Program-made: the position numbers and the translations under genes
Part shown: piece by piece, positions 26,151 to 35,095 of the stretch
Layout of the letters: each line of letters opens with the position of its first letter
Position numbering within the stretch: position 1 is the stretch's first letter
NCBI RefSeq assembly: GCF_018860525.1
Contig: NZ_JAHKPM010000041.1
Span: 1-44,704, forward strand
Length of the DNA: 44,704 nt
From: Vibrio hepatarius
GTDB taxonomy: Bacteria; Pseudomonadota; Gammaproteobacteria; Enterobacterales; Vibrionaceae
Reading direction: 5' to 3'
Notes under the pieces: model-generated
The model's database searches: none
What the model was told of the DNA's origin: nothing
Seen by the model: the letters and a program-made list of their open reading frames with translations, nothing else

Positions 26151-27548
26151 TTAATTGTTTGTTAATGATGCTGATTCTTTAGCCTGTGAGTAAATCTTTG
26201 ATTTTGAGATCCTCAATTGACGCCCTAAGATATATTCTAATGCTTTATCAGCATTGACCAATCCTAATCCCGTATTGAATGAACTTAAATAAGAAGGGCG
26301 TGTACTTATTTTGAGTGCTTGGGCTACCTTATTGGCTGCATGTGGAACTTGTTGAGGATGGTGCTCTAGATAAGCTTGCCATAATAGAGCACTTATAGCT
26401 GCTAATTGCGGGGCAGCAAAAGAGCTTCCTGATTCGAAATTACCAGTGGACCAAGAGTATACCGCATCCGCTGGCGTACTCAGACTTCTTGATATTGCCA
26501 AAGTATTATGGCCAGGAATTGTGGCACTTATTGCTATTTGTTGAGCAAAAGTATCTATATTAATAGCCAGTAATAAGTGATCGGTATAAGCGTTAATAGT
26601 TGGCAAAAACTCTTTAATTAATGCTAAGTCATAGGAGAATAAATTTCCGGTAGCCTCTAACCCAAGACTTTGCCTTAATGGTGTCACATTCTCATCTAAG
26701 TCAGTTCCTGTATTACCAAGAGATTTGGTGACGATTGTACGACTGAGTATATTTGTTAGTTGTTGTGAAAACAGTGGATCTAACTCGTTATCTACAGCAA
26801 GGAATGCTCGACTCATATTGATGATGTTGATATCGATTCTACTTTCAAGGTAAGCCATGGCTTGATGGTAGGTATTTGATTCCGCGCTTATGGGTATAAT
26901 TGTGGCCTGAGGAGCAATAGCAAGAATAACATCAATCACCGAGTTGCCATGGTTAAGTTCTACCGGATCGCCAAAGTTCTGTATTGCTCGTATATTGGCA
27001 TTAGAATAGTGCTCTATTTGTTTGGCAAGTAACACAGGATCAAATAAGTCAAATACTGCTATTTTTATATTTGATCCTTTATATATATTTGTAAGAGAGT
27101 GATAGTTTAAATTAAAACTCGGATGCACGCTGAGTACGATCTGATTGATAGTGTACCTAAGATTATTAATGATGGATTTAGCTTGCTCGAATTCAAGTTG
27201 ATTGCTTTTCTGGTACTCTTCTGATTGAAATGATAGTAACAATGTTGCCAAGTCTAAAAATTCTGTTATTTCTTGTCCCCAACGATGCATGTTAATCTCA
27301 TTAATAACATAATTTGCACTTATGTTTTCGTAGTCGATGTTATTATAGTCTTGTAATAATGCAGAGACCTCTTCTTCCCACGTCCAAAATGTAATACGCT
27401 TTAATGTATCTAGAGCTACTTGATTTTCAAGATGATTATTTGAAGACGGATATTCAGCTGCCGATAAGGGAAACATATTAAATAACAAAAATGATACTAA
27501 TATTTTAATGATATTATTAATTTTATTATTCTTTGATTTATAGTTCAT
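26151..27548 (-). CDS. Secreted subtilase-like (S8) protein
   Basis: The 465-residue protein carries an N-terminal hydrophobic export signal (IIKILVSFLLFNMFPLSAA), a ~125-residue N-terminal region that may be a propeptide, then a subtilisin-like core. The triad can be read as D167 (IKIAVFDLFDP), H200 (ELNHGNSVIDVILAIAPQA) and S376 (GSSFAAPQLAAISALLW), with the oxyanion Asn279 in SLGNTGTD. The Asp motif (normally DTGV) and the His motif (normally HGTHVAG) are strongly divergent, so it may be a distant active branch or a binding protein. The coding DNA is notably AT-rich at its 5' end compared with neighbours. AAGGATAAAGTGC gives a good ribosome site for the chosen ATG. Confidence 0.7.
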   Translation of the reverse strand: MNYKSKNNKINNIIKILVSFLLFNMFPLSAAEYPSSNNHLENQVALDTLKRITFWTWEEEVSALLQDYNNIDYENISANYVINEINMHRWGQEITEFLDLATLLLSFQSEEYQKSNQLEFEQAKSIINNLRYTINQIVLSVHPSFNLNYHSLTNIYKGSNIKIAVFDLFDPVLLAKQIEHYSNANIRAIQNFGDPVELNHGNSVIDVILAIAPQATIIPISAESNTYHQAMAYLESRIDINIINMSRAFLAVDNELDPLFSQQLTNILSRTIVTKSLGNTGTDLDENVTPLRQSLGLEATGNLFSYDLALIKEFLPTINAYTDHLLLAINIDTFAQQIAISATIPGHNTLAISRSLSTPADAVYSWSTGNFESGSSFAAPQLAAISALLWQAYLEHHPQQVPHAANKVAQALKISTRPSYLSSFNTGLGLVNADKALEYILGRQLRISKSKIYSQAKESASLTNN

Positions 27549-27737
27549 GCACTTTATCCTTGTGTTTTATAAGTTAAAGTATATTATACATTTGTGTTAA
27601 GTTTTAAAAATAAAATATGAAATATTAACTATATCCTGCAATCAGACTTTTAAAATTAACATTATATATTTAGTTGCTCCCTGCTCTAATTTGATCTGTC
27701 ACTTAAAAATTGGCATCATATTTAAAAGGATTGTGCA

Positions 27738-27869
27738 ATGAATATAAATTATAATACAAGATATGCTGTTAGGAATCAGTCTGAAATGTCTTGTATCTAT
27801 AGTGTTAGACAACGGCCAAGACGATACTTTAATTTCATATCAGTCAATAACGACAACCAAGTACAGTAA
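27738..27869 (+). CDS. Possible 43-residue small protein, divergent from the subtilase-like gene
   Basis: An ATG preceded by AAAAGGA at a spacing of 7 opens a 43-codon frame (MNINYNTRYAVRNQSEMSC..., with a basic RQRPRR stretch) that ends at TAA 27867-27869. TTGATC-like and CATCATATT elements upstream could be a promoter. I do not recognise the peptide; its support is the ribosome site and its position in an otherwise empty 640-bp gap. Could be chance. Confidence 0.3.
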   Translation: MNINYNTRYAVRNQSEMSCIYSVRQRPRRYFNFISVNNDNQVQ

Positions 27870-28191
27870 CACTTTAGCCCTTGGAATGTAGGTGAAGTGA
27901 GTCGCCCAAACTTAGTGAGGGTAGGTGACTTCAACATTACGCAACAAGTCAATTTTTAAGGGTAAACACGCTATATCAACATGTTTAAAAGTAGTCGCTG
28001 TCACTTCAAGTGAGTATTTATCCTGTTAGTTGACAATCGCTAACCTGAAGTAATATAAGTGATTTATTGAAAGAACCAGACATATAGGATAGCAAAATGT
28101 ACTTTGCAAACTTGAAGTATAAGTCTTCGTTTAGTTTCTGATTTGTACCTTTGTTCCTCGCTCATTTTGCAAGGGGTACTTTTTCAGGTTC
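27870..28191. other. Non-coding stretch, possibly holding a small RNA
   Basis: No gene is supported here. It contains several short palindromes, such as TCACTT-C-AAGTGA near 28002-28014 and GAAGT...ACTTC near 27892-27934, and ends with a plus-strand hairpin with U-tract at 28145-28184. A plus-strand small RNA ending there is possible. Confidence 0.3.
28145..28184 (+). terminator. Rho-independent terminator-like hairpin
   Basis: GTACCTTT (28145-28152) pairs with AGGGGTAC (28172-28179, two G-U pairs), followed by TTTTT (28180-28184). On the plus strand no annotated gene ends here. On the minus strand there is no T-tract, so it does not serve the GT4 gene. Confidence 0.45.
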
Positions 28192-29337
28192 TTAAACTGG
28201 GTTCTCTATCCAGTGAGACAGTTGTTTAGCTTGCTTAAACGAGTTAAAACTCTGCTCTATTCTTGTTCTTGACCTGATTCCCAATTCTGTTTTGTCTTGT
28301 CTGCTCAATTTCGCAAAATGTTCAATGGCTTCTCTTAATTCTTTGACGCTTTTTTCGTTGACCAAAAATCCGGTATCTGGAGTGACGATTTCCTTACAAC
28401 CCATTATGTTGGTGGTAATGACGGGAGTTCCAACGGCCATTGCTTCTTTAAGTACCAGTGGGCCTGTGTCCACACAACCAGTATTCGAGAAACAGAATGG
28501 TGCGATCAAACTATCGTAGTTCGGTAGATTATCTTTTACCCACTCATGTGACTTTGCTCCCATAAAGGTGACGTGTCGAGTTAAACCTTGTTGCTCAACT
28601 TGCAACTTTAGTTGCTGCTCTAACTCTCCTGTTCCGATGACATCTAAATGAATATTAAGTGGCTTAGCAATCGGTGCCAGCGCATCTATCAGGTAGTGAA
28701 GTCCTTTTTGTTCGACGAGTCGACCAAGGAAAGCGAAATGTAGGTGTTTCACTTTTTTTTGTGGGTACAATTGAAATTGTTGGGTATTGACACCGCAATG
28801 AAGGAGCTTAACGTTGCCTTTTGCTATGCGATTGAAATCTGTGAGCATGTCTTTGCAGACGGCGACTACAAAGTCACTCGATGAAATCTTATGTTCAAGA
28901 TCGTAAGCGAACTCGTAAACATCATGGCCATGTGCGACGAATGAGCAGGTAATGTTTAGAAGCTTTGCAGCGACAATCGCATGGGAGGCGGTATGTTGGC
29001 AGAAATGTGCATGAACATGGTCAATGTCTTTTTCAGCGAGTTGCAGAGCCAGTTTTACTCCATAAGCGAATAACGATTTCCTAGGTAGGCCAGTTTGCTT
29101 AGAAATAAAGGAGATTGCCGTGAAAAAACCGAGCCAATTAACTTTGGCTATCTGACTTAATTTAGCATTCTGGCCAATCTTGATAATGTCATATTCAAAC
29201 GACTTATCACTGTTTTCTATCTCAAATGCCAACACGCAGACATCATGTCCGCAGGCTTTAACAGAGTCTACTTCTGTTTGGATAAATGTCTCACTAAGTA
29301 CAGGATAAGTTGGTGCTATAAACGCTACTTTTTTCAT
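28192..29337 (-). CDS. Glycosyltransferase family 4 (GT-B fold)
   Basis: The ~381-residue protein begins KKVAFIAPTYPVLSETFIQTEV, the N-terminal Rossmann strand of GT4 enzymes with the SETF pattern. Further on are HVHAHFCQHTASHA, the sugar-nucleotide domain FAFLGRLVEQKGLHYLIDAL, and the E-x7-E region GPLVLKEAMAVGTPVITTN. It likely transfers a sugar from a nucleotide donor to a lipid-linked or growing glycan on the cytoplasmic side of the membrane. Divergent from a GT2 and a flippase gene, hence probably the same surface polysaccharide. ATG 29337 was chosen because the family N-terminus starts there; a TTG eight codons upstream is possible. Confidence 0.9.
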   Translation of the reverse strand: MKKVAFIAPTYPVLSETFIQTEVDSVKACGHDVCVLAFEIENSDKSFEYDIIKIGQNAKLSQIAKVNWLGFFTAISFISKQTGLPRKSLFAYGVKLALQLAEKDIDHVHAHFCQHTASHAIVAAKLLNITCSFVAHGHDVYEFAYDLEHKISSSDFVVAVCKDMLTDFNRIAKGNVKLLHCGVNTQQFQLYPQKKVKHLHFAFLGRLVEQKGLHYLIDALAPIAKPLNIHLDVIGTGELEQQLKLQVEQQGLTRHVTFMGAKSHEWVKDNLPNYDSLIAPFCFSNTGCVDTGPLVLKEAMAVGTPVITTNIMGCKEIVTPDTGFLVNEKSVKELREAIEHFAKLSRQDKTELGIRSRTRIEQSFNSFKQAKQLSHWIENPV

Positions 29338-29622
29338 TTTTTGATTCTTTGACCAAGACAATTAGAGTCTATTAAGCAAAATATGAACCAGAATTATATG
29401 GTGTTTCAAATCTACTATTTTGCTTAATTTCTCATGTTTATCATTTTGTTTTCTCAAAATGACAATCAAATTTGTGTTTTGATCTTATCTATCGAGCCGG
29501 TTAATCGTCATTTTGCGAATTAAATATGTAGGTAGCTGAAAATAAAACTAATCTCCTAGAACAAATTATCGGCATAGAACATGCTTAGCTAGGTTACAGA
29601 GTATAATATTGAGAACATTATT

Positions 29623-30549
29623 ATGGCTAGAGTCAGTGCGATTATCCCGACGTACAATTGTTTGAAATACCTACCGAAGGCAATAAACAGCGTGCTTAAG
29701 CAAACTCATCAAGATATTGAGCTAATCATTATTAATGATAATAGTGATGATGGAACGTCGGCTTACCTAGAAACGATAGATGACGAACGCATTGTTACGA
29801 TATCGACCTCGGGCGTAGGCGCTCCACAAGCAAGGAACCTGGGTATTGAAAAAGCCACAGGAGAATATATCGCTTTTTTAGATGCAGATGACTTTTGGTT
29901 TCCAGAAAAAATCCAGCACCAGCTCGAGTTTCATCAGCGTAATCCAAATCTTGCGATGAGTTTTACTAACTATGACCATCTGACAGAAGACTACAAAGTG
30001 ATTATTGACTGCTTTAGTTATTGGTCGCAGTTTCAAGATCAGGATGGAATGTTCATCAACATTGAAAATCCGCTAGAATTTATTATTGCAAATAACGTTA
30101 TTGGTACTTCGACAGTCATGGTGAAAACCGATGTTTTTTCTCAAGTAGGTAGTTTTAACGCGGATATCAAGTATGGGGAAGATTGGGAGTTGTGGCTCCG
30201 TCTTAGCGAATCCCATCAGGTTGGTGTAATGAATTCGGTGCAGGTTGGGTACCTCATGAGAGCGAGCTCAGTGACTCAAACTGAAAGCCTAAAATTACGC
30301 AATTTACAATCCATAGAATCCATTCTTCAATATTATCAAAATGAGAGAGAACGTTGGAATTTGTCGCCAACCACGTTCAAAATAGCTAAGGCGAGAATCT
30401 TAGAAGGGTATGCTGATTACTACCGAGGTTTACAACAAAACCGATTAGCCATCACTTACAATATGCACTCTTTAGTTCTGGCTCCGCAAAAGCGCACACT
30501 AAGACACTTAATTGGGGACTGTAAAAACCTCCTAAATCCGATTTTTTAA
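29623..30549 (+). CDS. Glycosyltransferase family 2 (GT-A fold)
   Basis: The 308-residue protein has the standard GT2 start (VSAIIPTYNCLKYLPKAINSVLKQTHQDIELIIINDNSDDGT), the donor/metal motif FLDADDFW, and the acceptor-side YGEDWELWLRL (ED motif). It lacks membrane segments, so it acts as a cytoplasmic or peripheral glycosyltransferase. It is followed 15 bp later by a flippase gene, which points to assembly of an exported oligosaccharide. The donor sugar cannot be inferred. Confidence 0.9.
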   Translation: MARVSAIIPTYNCLKYLPKAINSVLKQTHQDIELIIINDNSDDGTSAYLETIDDERIVTISTSGVGAPQARNLGIEKATGEYIAFLDADDFWFPEKIQHQLEFHQRNPNLAMSFTNYDHLTEDYKVIIDCFSYWSQFQDQDGMFINIENPLEFIIANNVIGTSTVMVKTDVFSQVGSFNADIKYGEDWELWLRLSESHQVGVMNSVQVGYLMRASSVTQTESLKLRNLQSIESILQYYQNERERWNLSPTTFKIAKARILEGYADYYRGLQQNRLAITYNMHSLVLAPQKRTLRHLIGDCKNLLNPIF

Positions 30550-30552
30550 GAG

Positions 30553-30566
30553 ATAGGCAACTATAT
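30553..30566 (+). repeat. 14-bp direct repeat, left copy
   Basis: ATAGGCAACTATAT recurs exactly at 31989-32002. This copy overlaps the flippase ribosome-binding region and the first two bases of its ATG. Confidence 0.8.
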
Positions 30567-31992
30567 GGGCTCATTAAAACAGTCGGTTTATTACGCTATT
30601 GGCATATTGATGATGAAAGGAATCTCACTGGTGATGATTCCATATATTACTCACAAAATGACGTTAGCAGAGTACGGTTCTCTAGAGGTGATTGTGCTGT
30701 TGGCCGATATCGGTACGATATTATTTAGCTTTGGTATCGTAGACGCAATGTATCGTTATGTGGGTGTCGCCGGTGATGATAACAAGAAAAAACTCGTGTC
30801 GAACTGCTTCACGTTAAGCGTTTTAGTGTGTGTGGTTGGAGGTTTATTAATGGCACTTAGCATGCCCTTAATAATACTCATGTTGCCCGTTGAGTTCCAG
30901 CCTTATCAAATATTACTTCTGCTTTTGCCTACGATGCTCGACGGGGTTATTTCCATCCCACTCACCTTAATGCGAATGAATGCGATGGCGAAGCGTTTTT
31001 GCCTGCTTAATGTGATGAAGGCTGGTGTTCAGGCCATTATGACTTTCGTGTTGCTTGAAGCCGGATATGGCATTGATGGGGTATTAATCTCAGCTGCGGT
31101 GTCTAGTGTGTTACTCATGGTTTGTATAGTGCGCTATCAATGGCAAGAGATGGGAACATTTGGTTGTTTCAAATACTCAGCAAAAATCCTGAAATTTGGG
31201 CTACCTACATTGGTGGGTGGAGCTTCAATATACATGATTACAGGACTAGACCGCTGGGTGATGGCGAACTTTATTGGTGTCGAAGAGCTAGCGATTTATG
31301 CTGTCAGTGGTAAGTTTGCTTTAATTCTTGGTTTGCTGCTACAACCTTACGCGCTTTGGTGGTTTCCGAATCGGGTTGCTATGCTTCAGCAACCCGATGG
31401 ACATAAAGTGTGCGCCGATAGAGCACTTATCGGCGTAATCCTTGCTATTGTTTTGGGCGCGTTGATGATTCTTACCGTACCTGGTTTTATCGCTTTGATT
31501 CTGCCAAGTAGTTATCAATATGCGGGTACTATTGTTGTTGCATTGCTTGCAATTGGCGTTATTAAGAGCGCAGGCGATTATTTGAATTTGGGTTGTTTTA
31601 GTGGCGATTCAAGTCAATCACAAATGTGGATGCAAGGTGGATGTGCGATTTTTGCTGCTATTGGTTACTTTTCAGTAGCACCAATCTATGGAGTATGGGG
31701 GGTTGTTGGGGTACTTTCTATTACGTATGTTCTTCGATTAATGCTGCTCTATTTCGTCAGTCAAAAGATGGAATATCTTCCTTATGACCACAGTAAGTGG
31801 ATAACCGCTGTCAGCATTGCTGCCGTTGCAATTGTTTGTGATCATCTTTTGGGTTTGGTGTTCGTTAACGTCCATGAGTTTGTTTTAGGTACGTGTGTTT
31901 CTTTAATGATGCTGTTGGCTTTCTTAAAATACTCAGTGATCGGACTGACAGGACAAGCAGGACAGGCTAGGACAGGCAACGTATCACTATAG
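30565..31992 (+). CDS. Polysaccharide flippase (Wzx-like, MOP superfamily)
   Basis: The 475-residue integral membrane protein has about 12-14 hydrophobic segments. The N-terminus KQSVYYAIGILMMKGISLVMIPYITHKMTLAEYGSLEVI is the typical Wzx/RfbX opening, and FGLPTLVGGASIYMITGLDRWVMANFIG is the second conserved half. It would flip lipid-linked oligosaccharide across the inner membrane. It follows the GT2 gene closely. Its C-terminal tail GLTGQAGQARTGN is encoded by three near-copies of AGGACAGGC(T/A), an odd addition. A 14-bp direct repeat brackets the gene. Confidence 0.9.
   Translation: MGSLKQSVYYAIGILMMKGISLVMIPYITHKMTLAEYGSLEVIVLLADIGTILFSFGIVDAMYRYVGVAGDDNKKKLVSNCFTLSVLVCVVGGLLMALSMPLIILMLPVEFQPYQILLLLLPTMLDGVISIPLTLMRMNAMAKRFCLLNVMKAGVQAIMTFVLLEAGYGIDGVLISAAVSSVLLMVCIVRYQWQEMGTFGCFKYSAKILKFGLPTLVGGASIYMITGLDRWVMANFIGVEELAIYAVSGKFALILGLLLQPYALWWFPNRVAMLQQPDGHKVCADRALIGVILAIVLGALMILTVPGFIALILPSSYQYAGTIVVALLAIGVIKSAGDYLNLGCFSGDSSQSQMWMQGGCAIFAAIGYFSVAPIYGVWGVVGVLSITYVLRLMLLYFVSQKMEYLPYDHSKWITAVSIAAVAIVCDHLLGLVFVNVHEFVLGTCVSLMMLLAFLKYSVIGLTGQAGQARTGNVSL
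31950..31978 (+). repeat. Short tandem repeat in the flippase 3' end
   Basis: AGGACAAGC, AGGACAGGCT and AGGACAGGCA follow each other. Units of 9-10 bp mean a gain or loss of one unit could change the C-terminal frame. Confidence 0.6.
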
Positions 31993-32002
31993 GCAACTAT
32001 AT
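31989..32002 (+). repeat. 14-bp direct repeat, right copy
   Basis: Exact copy of ATAGGCAACTATAT at 30553-30566, overlapping the flippase stop codon. Confidence 0.8.
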
Positions 32003-32130
32003 AGCTGCTCTGATAAAATTTAGGGCAAATATTGATAACAGAAAAATGACAATTACTGACAGGGGTTATATATAAAACTAATCACTTTAAAAATAAGATG
32101 CTCCTAGTATCTATATATTGTGGAGTTACC

Positions 32131-32787
32131 TTGAAATCTTTATTACCAGTCTTTATGTCAGTGGTGGCCTTAGCGGGTTGTCAGTCTAGACCTGAATATC
32201 AAAAACCTTACGTATTTCAATCAGATTGTGCAGAGGCGAGAGAGGCCAGTGTGATGCCACTGACTTTTGTTGTCGATAAAAACCTATCTCAAGCAAGTGT
32301 CAACGGTGAGATTTGTTCGGGGTCGTATCAAGCGTTTCAGTCAATGACGGAATTTTATCCTGATATAAAACTTCTCCGTTTGCAAAATGTGCCAGGCTCA
32401 CTGGATGATGAAACCAATTTGCGTTTGGCAACCAAAATTCATGATATGGGTATAAGTACTCAGCTCGAAAGCGATAGTAAAGTCGAATCCGGTGGTACAG
32501 ACTTATTTTTGTCAGGTGTTGAACGTAAAGTGGAACAAGGCGCAAAAGTTGGGGTTCATTCATGGGCGAGGGATGACGGAAATGGCAAGATTGTAGAGGG
32601 CGCAGATGTCCCAGCTGAGGCCCCACAGCACCAAAAATACATTGATTATTATCATAAAGTTGAGTTAAGCAAGCCAGAAGAGTTTTATTGGTTTACTATT
32701 TACTCTGCGTCTTCTGATGACATGCACTATTTATCTCAAGATGAGTTGAAGTATTTTGGTGTTAATACACCTACTTTCGCTTTCTAA
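32131..32787 (+). CDS. Lipoprotein of possible ClpP/crotonase-like fold, function unknown
   Basis: The 218-residue protein is probably a lipoprotein: KSLLPVFMSVVALAGC ends in a lipobox with the lipid Cys. I chose the TTG at 32131 because GGAG lies five bases upstream and it gives a compact signal peptide; a frame from 32098 adds 11 residues without a ribosome site. The mature part contains SGGTDLFLSGVERKVEQGAKVGVHSWA, which recalls the nucleophile helix and following His strand of ClpP/SppA-like and COG3904 proteins. The match is partial and I do not see a confident catalytic set. It follows the flippase gene and ends in a terminator. Confidence 0.6.
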   Translation: MKSLLPVFMSVVALAGCQSRPEYQKPYVFQSDCAEAREASVMPLTFVVDKNLSQASVNGEICSGSYQAFQSMTEFYPDIKLLRLQNVPGSLDDETNLRLATKIHDMGISTQLESDSKVESGGTDLFLSGVERKVEQGAKVGVHSWARDDGNGKIVEGADVPAEAPQHQKYIDYYHKVELSKPEEFYWFTIYSASSDDMHYLSQDELKYFGVNTPTFAF

Positions 32788-32835
32788 GTCATTTTTTAAT
32801 AGGTAAAAAATTAATGTTGATAGAGTGCTATTAAC

Positions 32836-32874
32836 AAAAAAGGGCATACATCCATAGATGCCCTTTATTTTTGT
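32836..32874 (+). terminator. Rho-independent terminator after the lipoprotein gene
   Basis: AAAGGGCAT (32839-32847), 10-nt loop, ATGCCCTTT (32858-32866), then ATTTTTG. The following ~320 bp up to the purC stop contain no gene I can support. Confidence 0.85.
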
Positions 32875-33198
32875 ATTTAAATTAAGAATGGAGCTGAAAA
32901 TTCTAATGGTTCTTTAGTGTGGATATGTAATATGAATGGAGTGTAGACAGTAATGAACCAGGAAGTCGGCATGCAGTTTACAATAATTAGTCTTATGATT
33001 GGAAGAAAGGTGCCCGTTCAGAAACAGAAAGTGCTTATGCTTTTTGCGTACCTCACTCATGTTCCTTAAATAGAGTCTTGCCCTATAGAAAATACCGCGA
33101 ATTTTAAACACTGTTTTTATAAAAAATGATGTAGACCACAGGGCCGACATCAATTTTGTTTAAAACGTAGTAAAGGCTTTGAACCCAATATTAAATAT

Positions 33199-34302
33199 TT
33201 AGTCTATTAGACCGTAAGCGTTGCTTAGTATATTAATAATTTCTTGCTTTGGATTGTTAGATAATGAAATGGCTTTACCGGTTATTTTTTCTGCAATATT
33301 AATATAAGTTCTAGAGATATCCATTAGAGCTTCAGATGGTAGTTCGTTATCTCTTGCTAGAGCTTCTCGTTCAGCCATTCGTTCTTTGTTGAGCAAAATA
33401 TCTGGGTCAGGGAAGTAGCTGAGTAGAAATTGACGGAAATCTTCTTTGGAATTTTCAACAATACGACCACTTTGGTACTCGTATTTATCCCAGATACGTG
33501 ATGAATCAGGAGTACCGACCTCATCCATGTAAATGAGCTTCTCGTTACCTGACGCATCGTGAACGTAACCAAATTCAAACTTGGTATCAACGAAAATTTG
33601 GTTAACTTCCGATAGAGCTTTGTTGATTACACTAAATCCTTCACTGAGTAATTTTTCATAGAGTCTAATATCTCTAATGCTAGAAAAATTGAACGCTGCA
33701 AAGTTATCTTCGATATTTTTCCGGGTAATATTCACATCGTCAGCTTCTGGTACTCCTGGAATGTTTTTTAAGATCCCCTTTGTTGAAGGTGTCATCAGTA
33801 GTTCTGGTAAGCGAGAATCTTTTTTTAGCCCTTCTGGCAACTCTATCCCACAGAAATGACGTTCGCCTTTCTCATATGCGCGCCACATTGATCCGGTAAT
33901 GTATTGACGACATATAGCTTCAATCTTAATGGGCTTAGCTTTTTGAACGATCCACACTAGCGGATGAGGGATATCTAGTATGTGGCTGTCAGCTAGATTA
34001 TTTTGTTGAAACAGGCTAAACCAGTGGTTTGATATAGCATTAAGTGCTGCACCTTTGCCCGGTACACCTTTCAAGCCATCTTGTCCGTGCCAAATACAGT
34101 CAAATGCAGAAATGCGATCGCTGATCACCATGATAGCAAGTGGGGCATCCGGTGCGACATCATAGCTTTTCTCTTCAATGAGGCGTCGACTATCTTGCTC
34201 TGTTAACCAGTAAACGGAACGAACTTTACCATTATGAACTGGTTGATTTGTACGAATGGGGAGGTCATCATTTATAGCAAGAACTTGATCAGCAAGCGTC
34301 AT
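33199..34302 (-). CDS. purC: Phosphoribosylaminoimidazole-succinocarboxamide synthase (SAICAR synthetase)
   Basis: The 367-residue protein has the SAICAR synthetase features [12 protein letters not shown] (nucleotide loop), [43 protein letters not shown] and [16 protein letters not shown]. It joins aspartate to CAIR in purine synthesis using ATP. It is far longer than the ~237-residue E. coli enzyme, matching the long form of vibrios and relatives and similar in size to eukaryotic stand-alone forms. A perfect PurR operator lies about 100 bp upstream, so repression by purines is expected. Confidence 0.96.
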   Translation of the reverse strand: MTLADQVLAINDDLPIRTNQPVHNGKVRSVYWLTEQDSRRLIEEKSYDVAPDAPLAIMVISDRISAFDCIWHGQDGLKGVPGKGAALNAISNHWFSLFQQNNLADSHILDIPHPLVWIVQKAKPIKIEAICRQYITGSMWRAYEKGERHFCGIELPEGLKKDSRLPELLMTPSTKGILKNIPGVPEADDVNITRKNIEDNFAAFNFSSIRDIRLYEKLLSEGFSVINKALSEVNQIFVDTKFEFGYVHDASGNEKLIYMDEVGTPDSSRIWDKYEYQSGRIVENSKEDFRQFLLSYFPDPDILLNKERMAEREALARDNELPSEALMDISRTYINIAEKITGKAISLSNNPKQEIINILSNAYGLID

Positions 34303-34400
34303 CGGGATAATCCTATCTGAGTCAGAAACCTAAGGTCGTAATAATAGATACAACCGTTTGGGGTTGAATCATACCAGAAAAAATTCTGGGTGCCACCAAA

Positions 34401-34416
34401 AGCAAACGTTTGCATT
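34401..34416. promoter_or_regulatory. PurR operator upstream of purC
   Basis: AAGCAAACGTTTGCAT contains the perfect palindrome GCAAACGTTTGC and matches the PurR consensus ACGCAAACGTTTGCGT at 14 of 16 positions. It is about 100 bp before the purC start. Confidence 0.88.
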
Positions 34417-34466
34417 GCGAGGGAAGATAATAGAAGAAACGTTAGGAACTGTTTAGATGACAGCAC

Positions 34467-34841
34467 TTAGTGATAGTGGTCAGTTCCTTTTTCAATGAAT
34501 AAGACTTCACAATGATACTCAACAGCTAAATGATGCAGTATTTTTTGATCAAACCGGCTGACTTTATTAGAAGCGACAATAGCACTTGCATTACGTGATT
34601 TGATCGCTTTTTCAACAATGTCACGTTCACACAAAATCTTTGAAGGCTTCATATGGATAATATTGTTACAGCTAACTTTATAAGCCATGAATAACTCTAG
34701 GCTTGGTCTGGGGCATTCAGAAGTAAACAAGATCCATTGTTTTTGGCTAGATAGCCCAGCTAACCGTTTAATAGATTCTTTCTGCTTTTGCCAATGAAAA
34801 TGAGTAGTAGCCAAGTTATTGGCTGTGTGTAAATGAAACAT
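34467..34841 (-). CDS. sulA: SOS cell-division inhibitor SulA
   Basis: The ~124-residue protein has a C-terminal RecA/SulA-like segment (QKQWILFTSECPRPS, then SNKVSRFDQKILHHLAVEYHCEVLFIEK). It is shorter than E. coli SulA (169 residues). SulA binds FtsZ and blocks septation during DNA damage. I chose ATG 34841 because a perfect LexA box sits just upstream; the longer frame to 34916 would place the operator inside the gene. GAGGG provides the ribosome site. Sequence similarity alone is modest; the operator makes the assignment firm. Confidence 0.82.
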   Translation of the reverse strand: MFHLHTANNLATTHFHWQKQKESIKRLAGLSSQKQWILFTSECPRPSLELFMAYKVSCNNIIHMKPSKILCERDIVEKAIKSRNASAIVASNKVSRFDQKILHHLAVEYHCEVLFIEKGTDHYH

Positions 34842-34863
34842 AAATACTGCCCTCACATATATG

Positions 34864-34879
34864 CTGTATGTATATACAG
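34864..34879. promoter_or_regulatory. LexA operator (SOS box) of sulA
   Basis: CTGTATGTATATACAG matches the gammaproteobacterial SOS box CTGT-N8-ACAG exactly, with an alternating AT core. It lies 22 bp upstream of the sulA start. Confidence 0.93.
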
Positions 34880-35095
34880 TAGTTGTTTTATTTACACTGA
34901 TCAAGAAAAACCTCATGATATTGATTGCTCTCTATCCATAAGATATAAAAAGAATATTTAAATCAATTATTTATAATAACAATGTTGATTTTTATGACGG
35001 GAAGATAATAAAAAGAATCAGTGATGATGGTATCTTACACAGTGCTTTATACTGTGTTAACTGATTAGGAAGTCGCAAACAAATCACGACTTTAT

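Noticed and set aside
29500..29622. ops/JUMPstart element before the GT2 gene
   Set aside because: Only the fragment GTAGGTAGC resembles ops (GGCGGTAGC); one match this short is not enough.
32914..33153. 79-codon minus-strand frame downstream of purC
   Set aside because: No ribosome site, biased basic/aromatic composition and no recognisable motif; likely chance in AT-rich DNA.
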